NCBI RefSeq assembly: GCF_030678915.1
Contig: NZ_JAUUTZ010000002.1
Location: 248,001-312,000, forward strand
Source of the DNA: Paracoccus wurundjeri
Lineage (GTDB): Bacteria > Pseudomonadota > Alphaproteobacteria > Rhodobacterales > Rhodobacteraceae
DNA length: 64,000 nt
Reading direction: 5' to 3'
The translations under genes were made by a program, and so were the position numbers. Positions 1-8,099 of the stretch are shown here, piece by piece (within the stretch, counting starts at the first letter, position 1; each line of letters opens with the position of its first letter). The notes beneath the pieces are model-generated. The model searched no databases. It had not been told where the DNA came from and saw only the letters and a list, made by a program, of their open reading frames with translations.

Positions 1-1
1 C

Positions 2-604
2 GTGTTGGACGAGGTCTGGAATGCCCGCGTGACCTCGCATATCCCGCTGAGCAAGGTCGCCGGGACACTCAGCACCGAGCGGATTCTGGGCAGCCTGCGC
101 CTGACATCGGAAGTTATGGCCGGTGCAGGAAAACCCGGCGCGCGGATCGGCGTCGCGGCGTTGAACCCGCATGCGGGCGACGGCCGCAATTTCGGGCATG
201 AGGATGAAGATATCATCGCCCCGGCAGTCGAGGCCGCCGTGGCCGAAGGCATTCCGGCCAAGGGTCCGATCCCGTCCGATACCGTTTTCGTGCGTGCCAC
301 GCGCGGCGAGTTCGATGCCGTGCTGACCATGTATCACGATCAGGGCCAGATCGCGATGAAGCTGATTGGCTTCGACCGGGGAGTGACCCTGATCGCAGGC
401 TATGGTTTCCCGATTGTGACGCCGGCGCATGGCACCGCTTTCGATATCGCGGGGCAGGGCAAGGCTGATCCGGGCGCAACCCTGACTGCGGCCCGGCTGG
501 GCTGGGACCTGGCCAAATTGAACCCGGAACGCAGCGATATCGCACCATTGCCCGCAGGCTGGGCGACCGAGGAGGTCAAACCCAGCGCGATGGTGGCCGG
601 ATAG
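2..604 (+). CDS. pdxA2: PdxA2-like 4-phospho-acid-sugar dehydrogenase, 5' part missing
   Basis: C-terminal 200 residues of a PdxA-family oxidative decarboxylase; the family is about 330 residues, so the N-terminal 130 lie before the window. The three metal-binding histidines known in PdxA can be matched: His13 (in VTSHIPLSKV), His57 (in LNPHAGDG) and His112 (in MYHDQGQIA), numbered within the fragment. The GTAFDIAG segment near the C-terminus is also typical. PdxA makes a pyridoxine precursor, but PdxA2 paralogues next to DUF1537 kinases act on D-threonate 4-phosphate to give DHAP. The DUF1537 kinase 4.6 kb downstream in the same run of genes favours the catabolic role. Family is certain; substrate is inferred. 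Confidence 0.85.
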   Translation: MLDEVWNARVTSHIPLSKVAGTLSTERILGSLRLTSEVMAGAGKPGARIGVAALNPHAGDGRNFGHEDEDIIAPAVEAAVAEGIPAKGPIPSDTVFVRATRGEFDAVLTMYHDQGQIAMKLIGFDRGVTLIAGYGFPIVTPAHGTAFDIAGQGKADPGATLTAARLGWDLAKLNPERSDIAPLPAGWATEEVKPSAMVAG

Positions 605-659
605 GCTGCTATCCGGGGACCGTAATCTGTCAGAGGCGAACTCAGTGGAGGAGAAAACC

Positions 660-1655
660 ATGATCAAGACCAGGATTGCACTATTAACCGCGACTGCCGT
701 GATGGTCGCAGCCCCGGCACTGGCCGATTGGGCGCCAAATCGCCCGATCGAATTCGTTGTTGCGTCGGGCGCCGGCGGCGGCACCGATAATTTTGCCCGT
801 ACCATCCAGTCGGCATTGACCCGCAACGATATCGTGGATGCGCCGATGGTGGTGCTGAACAAGGGCGGAGGCTCGGGCGCCGAGGCGTTTCTTTATGCGC
901 GCCAGAATGCCGGCGATCCGAACAAGCTGATTTTCGGCACGAATAATGTCTATCTGCTGCCATATGTGGCCAAGCTGGCCTATACGACCGAGGATCTGCA
1001 ACCTGTCGCCGCATTGGCGCTGGATGAATTCCTGGTCTGGGTCAAGGCGGACAGCCCCTATGAATCCATCACCGATCTGATCGATGCGGCCAAGGAAGCC
1101 CCCGGAACGATTACCTTCGGCGGCAGCCAGTCGAAGGATACCGATGAGACGCTGGTCGCTTTGATCGAGCAGGTTTCGGGCGCGGATTTCAAATATGTTC
1201 CCTTCAACGGTGGCGGCGAAACCGGTGTGCAGCTTGCCGGCGGCCATATCGCGGCGAATGTGAACAACCCGAACGAGAATATTGGTCAGTGGCAGGCCGG
1301 CGCGGTGCGCCCGCTCTGCGTCTTCTCGCCCGAGCGGATGGCGGAAAGCGAGCCGATCGGCGATGATATGGGCTGGCACGATATCCCGACCTGCAAGGAA
1401 GCCGGGCTGGATATCGAAAGCTACCAGATGCCGCGCACGGTGTGGCTGCCCAAGGATACGGATCCCGAGGTTGTGGCCTTCTATGAGGATGCCATGAAAA
1501 AGGTTGCCGAAACGCCGGAATGGCAGGATTACCTGACCAAGACCTCGCAGACTGGCGCCGTTCTGCTGGACGAGGAGCTTGCCTCCTTCATTCAGACGAA
1601 CGAGGACAACACGGTCAAGGTCTTCCAGGCGGAAGGCTGGACCGCGGCAGAGTAA
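660..1655 (+). CDS. tctC: TctC-type periplasmic binding protein (TTT transporter)
   Basis: Periplasmic solute receptor of a tripartite tricarboxylate transporter, 331 residues. The ATG at 660 is chosen over an in-frame GTG at 645 because a GGAGGAG ribosome site at 647-653 sits just before it. A signal peptide ends at about residue 22 (MVAAPALA, then DW). The mature protein opens with the ANRPIEF-like strand and a glycine-rich ASGAGGGTDN segment typical of the Bug/TctC fold. Genes for the small and large membrane subunits follow. Given the acid-sugar enzymes downstream, the cargo is likely a four-carbon acid sugar rather than citrate; this is inference from context. Confidence 0.9.
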   Translation: MIKTRIALLTATAVMVAAPALADWAPNRPIEFVVASGAGGGTDNFARTIQSALTRNDIVDAPMVVLNKGGGSGAEAFLYARQNAGDPNKLIFGTNNVYLLPYVAKLAYTTEDLQPVAALALDEFLVWVKADSPYESITDLIDAAKEAPGTITFGGSQSKDTDETLVALIEQVSGADFKYVPFNGGGETGVQLAGGHIAANVNNPNENIGQWQAGAVRPLCVFSPERMAESEPIGDDMGWHDIPTCKEAGLDIESYQMPRTVWLPKDTDPEVVAFYEDAMKKVAETPEWQDYLTKTSQTGAVLLDEELASFIQTNEDNTVKVFQAEGWTAAE

Positions 1656-1670
1656 AAATCACTGACCGAA

Positions 1671-1701
1671 GCAGGCCCGCGGGAAGCATCCGTGGGCCTG
1701 C
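1671..1701 (+). other. Intercistronic hairpin after tctC
   Basis: A 12-base-pair stem (1671-1682 with 1690-1701, one G-U pair) and a 7-base loop lies 15 bases after the tctC stop. It has no T-run, so it looks like an mRNA-stabilising or partial-termination element. This would let the receptor be made in excess over the membrane subunits, as is usual for binding proteins. Confidence 0.6.
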
Positions 1702-1759
1702 CTGTTGGAATGGGGCAGGGTGATGAACTCCCCTGTCATGCAGGCGGAAAGGGAGAGCC

Positions 1760-2272
1760 ATGACCGTCAGACGTTTTCATGCCGAGGTCGGAACTGCCTT
1801 CGCGACAGCCGGGCTTGGCATCGCCGCCGTGACCGGCGCGGCAGGATTGGGCTTCGGTTGGGAAGAAAGCGGCCCGCAACCGGGATATTTCCCATTCTAT
1901 GTCGGGCTGATCCTGATCGGGGCGAGCCTGTGGAACCTCATACGGGCGTTCATGAAGCATCGCGCGGCGGTTTTGCATGAGCGCAACTCGGGCGAGATCG
2001 AGGAACCGTTTCTGCGGCGCGAGAATCTGGGGCGGATCGGCACCTTTCTTGCCGCCATGGCGGGTTTCGTCATCGGCACGCTGACGCTGGGCGTCTATGT
2101 CGCATCGACGGTCTATATCGCCTGGAGCGCGTGGCGGCAGGGCGGCTACCGGCTGTGGGTGGCGCTGGCCGTGGGCGCAGGGTTCACCATCGTGCAATAC
2201 GTGATCTTCGAGGTCATCTTCAAGATTCCGCTGCTGAAGGGACCGATCGAGCCCCTTCTGGGCATCTACTAG
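1760..2272 (+). CDS. tctB: TctB-type small membrane subunit (TTT transporter)
   Basis: A 170-residue protein with about four hydrophobic segments (roughly residues 15-30, 40-60, 93-112 and 122-150), the size and pattern of the small integral subunit of TTT transporters. The ATG at 1760 follows a GGGAGAG site. It has the low sequence conservation usual for TctB, so the call rests mainly on position between tctC and tctA and on topology. It presumably stabilises the large subunit and contacts the loaded receptor. Its stop lies 15 bases before tctA, so the two are co-translated. Confidence 0.85.
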   Translation: MTVRRFHAEVGTAFATAGLGIAAVTGAAGLGFGWEESGPQPGYFPFYVGLILIGASLWNLIRAFMKHRAAVLHERNSGEIEEPFLRRENLGRIGTFLAAMAGFVIGTLTLGVYVASTVYIAWSAWRQGGYRLWVALAVGAGFTIVQYVIFEVIFKIPLLKGPIEPLLGIY

Positions 2273-2287
2273 GAAAGGCGCTGGATC

Positions 2288-3793
2288 ATGGGTAATTTCG
2301 ATCTGCTGATGCATGGTTTCGGCGTCGCGATCACGCCGATGCACCTGATGCTGATGGTGGGCGGCGTGCTGATGGGGCTGGTCGTCGGCGTGCTGCCGGG
2401 GCTGGGCGCGCCGAATGGCGTGTCGCTGCTGATCCCGCTGACTTTCGCGCTGGATCCGACCTCTGCCATCATCCTGCTGTCCTCGATGTATTGGGGGGCG
2501 CTGTTCGGCGGCTCCACCACATCGATCCTGTTCAACATCCCCGGCGAGCCAAGTTCCGTCGCGACCACATTCGACGGCTATCCGATGGCGCGAAAGGGAG
2601 AATCCACCCGCGCGTTGACGCTGGCCTTCATGTCTGCCGGGGTCGGCGCGCTTGTCGGCGTCGTCGTCATTACGCTGCTGGCGGGCTGGGCGTCGAACTT
2701 CGCGCTGCAATTCGGGGCGCCGGAATATTTCGCCGTCTATTTCCTGGCTTTCGCGGCCTTTATCGGCATGGGCAGCGCATCGCCCGCCAAGACGCTTGTT
2801 TCGCTGACCACCGGCCTGCTGCTGGCCACGGTCGGCATGGATACGGTGACGGGCGAGATTCGGCTGACCTTCGGGCTGGATCAGCTTCTCAGCGGGATCA
2901 GCTTCCTTGTCGTGGTGATCGGCCTTTTCGGCATCGGTGAGCTTTTGTCCACCGTGCAAGAGGGGCTGCGCTTCCGCGGAGTCAGCTCGAAGATTGATCT
3001 GCGCGATGTGCTGAGGACCATCGCGGAACTGCCGCGCTATTGGGCAACATCGGTCCGGTCGGCCCTGATCGGCATCTGGATGGGCATCACGCCGGGCGGC
3101 CCGACCGCCGCCTCGTTCATGAGCTACGGTATCGCCCGTCAGGCATCGCGCAAGGGCGAAGCCTTCGGCACCGGCCGCCCGGAGGGCATCGTTGCCCCTG
3201 AAACCGCCGACCACAGCGCCGGAAGCTGCGCCATGTTGCCGATGCTTGCGCTTGGCGTGCCGTCTTCGGCCACGGCGGCGGTGATGATGGGCGGGCTGAT
3301 GATCTGGGGGCTGACGCCCGGTCCGATGCTGTTCGCGACAAAACCCGATTTCGTCTGGGGCCTGATCGCAAGCATGTATGTGTCGAACCTGATCGGCGTG
3401 ATCCTGGTTCTGGCGACCGTGCCGATGTTCGCGGCGCTGCTGCGCATCCCCTTTGCGATCATCGGGCCGATGATCGTGGTGATCTGCTTCGTCGGTGCCT
3501 ATACCGTCTCGAACGCGAGTTTCGATCTGTGGCTGGTGCTGCTATTCGGGCTGGTGGGCTATCTGTTCACCAAGCTGGGCTACCCGCTGGCGCCGCTGGT
3601 TCTGGCGATGGTGCTTGGCCACAAGGCCGAGAACGCCTTTCACCAGTCGATGATCCTGTCGAACGGGTCGCTTGAGATCTTCTTCTCGAACACGCTGGTC
3701 ACGTCGATCATGCTGATCGCGCTGGCGCTGCTGATCCTGCCGAAGACCCTGCAGCTTGGCTCGCGCCTGCGCCGCAAGGCCCCGGTCGAATAA
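2288..3793 (+). CDS. tctA: TctA-type large membrane subunit (TTT transporter)
   Basis: A 501-residue polytopic membrane protein of about 11-12 segments that forms the translocation path of the TTT importer. Diagnostic glycine/proline-rich motifs are present: GVLPGLGAPNG near residue 36, GSTTSILFNIPGEPSS near residue 76 and GITPGGPTAASFMSYG near residue 263. Length fits the family. The start at 2288 follows an AGGAAAGG site. It is the third gene of tctCBA, directly upstream of acid-sugar enzymes whose substrate it probably brings in. Confidence 0.95.
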   Translation: MGNFDLLMHGFGVAITPMHLMLMVGGVLMGLVVGVLPGLGAPNGVSLLIPLTFALDPTSAIILLSSMYWGALFGGSTTSILFNIPGEPSSVATTFDGYPMARKGESTRALTLAFMSAGVGALVGVVVITLLAGWASNFALQFGAPEYFAVYFLAFAAFIGMGSASPAKTLVSLTTGLLLATVGMDTVTGEIRLTFGLDQLLSGISFLVVVIGLFGIGELLSTVQEGLRFRGVSSKIDLRDVLRTIAELPRYWATSVRSALIGIWMGITPGGPTAASFMSYGIARQASRKGEAFGTGRPEGIVAPETADHSAGSCAMLPMLALGVPSSATAAVMMGGLMIWGLTPGPMLFATKPDFVWGLIASMYVSNLIGVILVLATVPMFAALLRIPFAIIGPMIVVICFVGAYTVSNASFDLWLVLLFGLVGYLFTKLGYPLAPLVLAMVLGHKAENAFHQSMILSNGSLEIFFSNTLVTSIMLIALALLILPKTLQLGSRLRRKAPVE

Positions 3794-3803
3794 GGAGAAC
3801 AGG

Positions 3804-5195
3804 ATGAACCATCTTCGTTATTTCGCGGGGCGGAGCGCCCGTCAGATCGAATGCGCCATTGTCGGAACCGGCGGCTTCGGGCGCAGCTTTCTGGCGCAGG
3901 CGCGGCATATCAAGGGCCTGACCTGCCGCGTCGCTATCGACCGGGACGCAGGAATTGCCGCCGATGCGCTGCGCTCGGTCGGCATCGATCCGGGGCAGAT
4001 CGTCGAATGCAGCGACGCCGCATCGGCTCGTGCCGCCTGGGAGGCAGGGCAATCCATTGCCGCCGCCGATCTGGCGCTGGTGACGGATCTGCCGGTCGAG
4101 GTGGTGCTGGAGGCGACCGGCAATCCCGAGGGGGGCTCCCGTCACGCTCGCATCGCCATCGAGGCGGGCAAGCATGTCATCATGGTCACCAAGGAAACCG
4201 ACAGCGTGATCGGCCCGATCCTCGCGCGTATGGCGGCGGAACGCGGCTGTGTGGTCTCGCCCGTCGACGGAGATCAGCCCAGCCTGCTGATCGGCCTTGC
4301 CACATGGGCCGAGGCAATCGGTCTTGAGATCGTCGCCGCCGGAAAATCCAGCGAATACGATTTCATCTTCGATCCGGCGACCGATACGATCACCAGCAAC
4401 GGCCGCACGGTTCCGGTCCCCGGTTTCGGCGACTGGATCGAGGCGGGCGACCGCCCCTGGCCCGAAGTGGCCCGCGCCCGCGCGCGTCTTGCCTCGGCGC
4501 TGCCACAGCGCGCGGCACCCGACCTTTGCGAATTGACCGTGGTGGCGAATGCCCTTGGCATGGTTCCGGACCGCGCCGATTTTCATGCGCCGATTGCCCG
4601 TATTACCGAAATCGCCGATTTCATGGCGGCGACGGCGGATGGCGGGCTTCTGGACGGCAAGGGCCAGCTTGACGTGTTCCACTGCCTGCGCCTGCCGGGC
4701 GAGCCCAGTTTCGCGGGTGGTGTCTTCATCACCGTCATCTGCCGCGACGATGAGACCTGGGACATGCTGCGCGACAAGGGCCATGTCGTCGCCCGCAACG
4801 GCAGAACCGCGATGATTGGCCTGCCGCGCCATCTGCTGGGGCTGGAAGCCGCCACATCGGTTTTCGAAACGGCGCTGCTGGGCGTCTCCTCGGGGGCCGA
4901 TAAGCCGCGCCCGGTGATCGACCTGACGGCCCATGCCGATGCCGATCTTCCCGCAGGCATGCTGCTGCTGGCCGAGGGGCATCATCACACGATCGCCAAT
5001 GTCTCGGCCCGGATGACTCCTGCCGCGCCCTTGTCCGATGATGCTCCGATCCCCTATTATCTGGCCTCCGGGCGCAGGCTGAAGCGTGACATCCGCGCGG
5101 GCCATGCGATCCTGTGCGGCGATGTGGAACTGGACACGGAAGCCGAGATGTATCGTCTGCGCAAGGCACAGGATTCCGTGACAGACTGGAACTGA
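3804..5195 (+). CDS. SAF-domain NAD(P)-dependent oxidoreductase, homoserine-dehydrogenase-like
   Basis: A 463-residue protein with an N-terminal Rossmann fold (GTGGFGRSFL at residues 21-30), a central region resembling homoserine dehydrogenase (motifs EAGKHVIMVTKE and GDQPSLL), and a C-terminal SAF domain (YYLASGRRLKRDIRAG). The ATG at 3804 follows AAGGAGAACAGG; an upstream in-frame start at 3756 would overlap tctA and is rejected. Proteins of this build occur in sugar-acid clusters, but I cannot name a proven reaction. Beside a DUF1537 kinase it most likely oxidises the imported acid sugar, or an epimer of it, to the 2- or 3-oxo acid used by the next enzymes. Confidence 0.75.
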   Translation: MNHLRYFAGRSARQIECAIVGTGGFGRSFLAQARHIKGLTCRVAIDRDAGIAADALRSVGIDPGQIVECSDAASARAAWEAGQSIAAADLALVTDLPVEVVLEATGNPEGGSRHARIAIEAGKHVIMVTKETDSVIGPILARMAAERGCVVSPVDGDQPSLLIGLATWAEAIGLEIVAAGKSSEYDFIFDPATDTITSNGRTVPVPGFGDWIEAGDRPWPEVARARARLASALPQRAAPDLCELTVVANALGMVPDRADFHAPIARITEIADFMAATADGGLLDGKGQLDVFHCLRLPGEPSFAGGVFITVICRDDETWDMLRDKGHVVARNGRTAMIGLPRHLLGLEAATSVFETALLGVSSGADKPRPVIDLTAHADADLPAGMLLLAEGHHHTIANVSARMTPAAPLSDDAPIPYYLASGRRLKRDIRAGHAILCGDVELDTEAEMYRLRKAQDSVTDWN

Positions 5196-5205
5196 AGGGG
5201 ATAAC

Positions 5206-6462
5206 ATGCTGCTGGGCTGTATCGGTGACGATTTCACCGGCTCGTCCGATCTGGGCAATACGCTGGCCAAGGCCGGGATGCGGGTGGTGCAGTATAGCGG
5301 TACCCCCAAAGACCCCGCTGCGCCGGATGTCGAGGCCGGGATCGTCGCGCTCAAATCCCGCTCGGTCCCTGTGGAAGAGGCCGTGCGCCTGTCTCTGAAG
5401 GCGCTGGATTGGCTGAGGGCGCAGGGCTGCCGTCAATTCCTGTTCAAATATTGCTCGACCTTCGATTCCACGCCCGAAGGCAATATCGGGCCGGTGGCGG
5501 AAGCGCTGGCCGATGCGCTGGGCGCGGATCGGGTGATCTTCTGCCCGGCTTTCCCCGCGACCGGCCGGATGATCTATCAGGGCCATCTGTTCGTGGGCGA
5601 CCGCCTGCTGTCCGAAAGCGGAATGGAGAACCACCCGCTGACGCCCATGACGGATCCCGATCTGCGCCGCTGGCTGGCCCCGCAGGTATCGCGTGGCGTC
5701 GGGCATGTCCCGGCATCGGTGGTCTGGCAGGGGCCCGAAGCCGTTCGGGCGCGGCTGGACAGTGAGACCGCCGAAGGCCGCCCCTTCGTCATCGCCGATG
5801 CCATCCGGGACGAGGATCTGCTGGTACTGGGTCAGGCCATTGCCGATCTGCCGCTGCTGACCGGCGGTTCGGGCATCGCGCTGGGCCTGCCGCGAAATTT
5901 CCGCGACCGGGGGCTTTTGGCGGATGATCGCCCTGTCTGGCAGGGCCAGCCCGGCAAGGTCGCCGCTCTGTCCGGGTCATGCTCGCGCGCGACGCGGGGG
6001 CAGGTGGCGTGCCATATCGCCAACGGCTCGCCCGCGCTTGAACTCAACCCCGAGGCGGTGTTGTCGGGCGCGACGACCCCGCAGGATGCCGCGAATTGGG
6101 CACTGACACAAACCGGCCTGCCGCTGATCTATTCTTCCGCCGATCCCGATGCTGTCCGCGCCGTGCAGTCGCGCCACGGAACTGAGGCCGCCGCATCCGG
6201 GCTGGAGGCGTTCTTTGCCGAAACCGCCCGGCTTCTGGTGGCGGGGGGTGTCACGCGGCTGATCACCGCGGGCGGGGAAACCTCGGGCGCGGTGGTCGAG
6301 GGGCTTTTCGTAGAAACCCTTGAGATCGGGCCCGAGATCGATCCCGGCGTTCCCGCGATCCGCGCCAGACCCAATCTGGTGCTTGCTTTGAAATCCGGTA
6401 ATTTCGGGTCAGAGGATTTCTTTGCAAAGGCAGCCGAGCGCCTTGAAGGAACGACAGCATGA
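5206..6462 (+). CDS. otnK: DUF1537 four-carbon acid-sugar kinase (OtnK-like)
   Basis: A 418-residue kinase of the DUF1537 family that phosphorylates the 4-hydroxyl of a tetronate or 3-oxo-tetronate. The N-terminus carries the family substrate motif GDDFTGSSDLGNTLA. FKYCSTFDSTPEGNIGP (about residues 81-97) is another hallmark, and the C-terminal nucleotide domain has ALSGSCSRAT and TAGGETSGAVVEG. The start follows a GGGGATAAC stretch 10 bases after the preceding gene. Together with the class II aldolase and isomerase downstream it matches the OtnK-OtnC-OtnI set. An OiaK-like role on branched apionate derivatives is a less likely alternative. Confidence 0.9.
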   Translation: MLLGCIGDDFTGSSDLGNTLAKAGMRVVQYSGTPKDPAAPDVEAGIVALKSRSVPVEEAVRLSLKALDWLRAQGCRQFLFKYCSTFDSTPEGNIGPVAEALADALGADRVIFCPAFPATGRMIYQGHLFVGDRLLSESGMENHPLTPMTDPDLRRWLAPQVSRGVGHVPASVVWQGPEAVRARLDSETAEGRPFVIADAIRDEDLLVLGQAIADLPLLTGGSGIALGLPRNFRDRGLLADDRPVWQGQPGKVAALSGSCSRATRGQVACHIANGSPALELNPEAVLSGATTPQDAANWALTQTGLPLIYSSADPDAVRAVQSRHGTEAAASGLEAFFAETARLLVAGGVTRLITAGGETSGAVVEGLFVETLEIGPEIDPGVPAIRARPNLVLALKSGNFGSEDFFAKAAERLEGTTA

Positions 6463-7112
6463 GCGCCGAGAGCCAATTGCGCGAACGCATCTGCGAACTG
6501 GCGCGGTCGATGTTCGACCGTGGCCTGACCGCCGGATCCACCGGCAATATCTCGGCCCGGACCGAGGATGGCGGGCTTCTGGTCTCGCCCACCGGGACCA
6601 GTTTCGGATGGCTGGATCCGGCGCGGCTGTCGCGCTTCGATGCCAGGGGTCGCCATATCGATGGTGACCGCCCGACCAAGGAAATGCCGCTGCACAGCGC
6701 CTTTTACGAGACTCGCGGGCGTACGGCGGCGGTGGTGCATCTGCATTCCTGCCACGCCGTCGCGCTGTCCACCCTGCCCGATGCGGATGCGCAGGATTTC
6801 CTGCCGCCGATTACGCCTTATGCCTTCATGCAAATGGGCCGGGTGCAGCTTCTGCCCTATTTCCGCCCCGGCGATCCCGCCATCGGCGATGCCGTGCGCG
6901 GGCTGGCGGGCAAGCGTTCCGCCGTCATGCTGGCCAATCACGGGCCGGTCGTGGCGGGCCTGAATCTTGAAGCCGCCTGCAATGCCATCGAGGAACTGGA
7001 GGCGACGGCCCGGCTGGCGCTTTTGCTGCGCGGGACGACACCCAACATGCTGACACCCGAACAGGTGGCCGAGCTGGTCCGCATTCACGACGTCGCATGG
7101 GACGAGGCATGA
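6459..7112 (+). CDS. otnC: Class II aldolase/decarboxylase (OtnC-like)
   Basis: A 217-residue member of the class II aldolase/adducin family. Zinc ligands are visible: His94 and His96 (VVHLHS) and His161 (LANHGPVV). The phosphate-binding loop TAGSTGNIS (24-32) and SPTGTS (43-48) are intact, and Glu75 is the candidate catalytic acid. OtnC enzymes decarboxylate 3-oxo-tetronate 4-phosphate to DHAP; fuculose-phosphate aldolase is the alternative reading of the family. The ATGA overlap with otnK and a similar overlap with the next gene show tight translational coupling and support the OtnC assignment. Confidence 0.85.
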   Translation: MSAESQLRERICELARSMFDRGLTAGSTGNISARTEDGGLLVSPTGTSFGWLDPARLSRFDARGRHIDGDRPTKEMPLHSAFYETRGRTAAVVHLHSCHAVALSTLPDADAQDFLPPITPYAFMQMGRVQLLPYFRPGDPAIGDAVRGLAGKRSAVMLANHGPVVAGLNLEAACNAIEELEATARLALLLRGTTPNMLTPEQVAELVRIHDVAWDEA

Positions 7113-7882
7113 CCCGGTTTTCGGCCAATCTGGGCTTCCTCTGGGCCGAACTGGCGTTGCCCGATGCAATCCGCGCCGCGCATAAGGCGGGTTTCGATGC
7201 GGTCGAATGCCATTGGCCTTATGACCATGACCCCGAACAGGTCCGCGCGGCGTTGGAGGAAACCGGTCTTCCGATGCTGGGCCTGAACACCTTGCGCGGG
7301 AATCCGGGTGAAAACGGCCTTGCCGCATTGCCGGGACGCGAAGCCGAGGCGCGGGCCGAAATCCACCGCGCCATCGCCTATGCCCGCGCAATCGGCTGCG
7401 GCGCCGTTCACGTCATGGCCGGTTTCGCAACCGGCCCCGGGGCCGAGGCCACCTTTCTCGCCAATCTCGACCATGCCTGCCGCGCCGCACCCGATCTGAC
7501 CATCCTGATCGAGCCCCTGAACCGTTACGATGCGCCCGGCTATTTCCTGACCGGTTCGGATCAGGCGGCGGCATTGATCGCGCAGGCAGGTCATCCGAAC
7601 CTGCGGCTGATGTTCGATTGCTATCACCTGCAGATCATGGAGGGCGACCTGACCCGGCGGCTGGAACGGCATCTGCCGGTCATCGGCCATATCCAGATCG
7701 CCTCGGTTCCCGATCGCGGCAGGCCGGATCATGGCGAGCTGGATTACCGCCATATTTTCCTGACCCTGGAACGCCTTGGCTGGAATTCACCCTTGGGCGC
7801 AGAGTATAAACCCGCAGACCCGACCGAGGACAGCCTTGGCTGGATGACAGATCTGTCACGGACATCCGGCGCTGGCGAATAG
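7109..7882 (+). CDS. otnI: TIM-barrel isomerase (OtnI/Hyi-like)
   Basis: A 257-residue TIM-barrel protein of the hydroxypyruvate isomerase family. It starts at the ATG overlapping the otnC stop (ATGA, 7109-7112) rather than at an earlier GTG-like position. Recognisable segments are FSANLGFLWAEL at the start, the metal/substrate region LIEPLNRYDAPGYFL and LMFDCYHLQIMEG, and the C-terminal GAEYKP. In DUF1537 operons this protein interconverts 2-oxo- and 3-oxo-tetronate so the kinase can act. It is the last gene of the block; a repeat element and a convergent regulator follow. Confidence 0.88.
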   Translation: MTRFSANLGFLWAELALPDAIRAAHKAGFDAVECHWPYDHDPEQVRAALEETGLPMLGLNTLRGNPGENGLAALPGREAEARAEIHRAIAYARAIGCGAVHVMAGFATGPGAEATFLANLDHACRAAPDLTILIEPLNRYDAPGYFLTGSDQAAALIAQAGHPNLRLMFDCYHLQIMEGDLTRRLERHLPVIGHIQIASVPDRGRPDHGELDYRHIFLTLERLGWNSPLGAEYKPADPTEDSLGWMTDLSRTSGAGE

Positions 7883-7945
7883 GATCGGTGCTTCGCATCG
7901 ATCGGTGGCGGATACCGCATTCAAAGGGGCTGTACGCTTTAAATC

Positions 7946-8099
7946 ATGCCGCGCCCGCCCGGTTTCTCTCCTTCTTCTTTGTCCAAATACCTCGGGGGTC
8001 ACCGGCAGGCGCGCCACTGGTTCGAGAACCAGCCGGCGACGGGCAGCGCCCCCGGCCATCGCGGGACGCAAATTACCGGCGTGTCCGCTTCAACGCGAC
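7946..8099 (+). repeat. Dispersed intergenic repeat, copy A
   Basis: Shares a perfect 31-base core (7970-8000, containing TTTGTCCAAATACCTCGGGG) and a second well-matched block (8044-8099, containing GCAGCGCCCCCGGCC) with copy B at 14238-14366. Between the two blocks copy A has about 40 extra bases, including the palindrome-like CTGGTTCGAGAACCAG. It lies between the convergent otnI and rpiR genes and runs into the last codons of rpiR (stop at 8090-8092). Function unknown; a mobile intergenic repeat or a shared terminator or small-RNA module is possible. Confidence 0.75.

Noticed and set aside
645..659. GTG start for tctC
   Set aside because: It would place the strong GGAGGAG site inside the gene and add residues before a normal signal peptide; ATG at 660 is better.
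1736..3214. Long minus-strand open frame opposite tctB and tctA
   Set aside because: Composition is Arg/Gln/His/Asp-rich with no domain; it is the antisense shadow of conserved membrane-protein genes in GC-rich DNA.
5206..6462. Assignment of the DUF1537 kinase to apiose catabolism (OiaK)
   Set aside because: No apionate-specific partner is recognised, and OtnC/OtnI-type neighbours fit a tetronate route better; not excluded.
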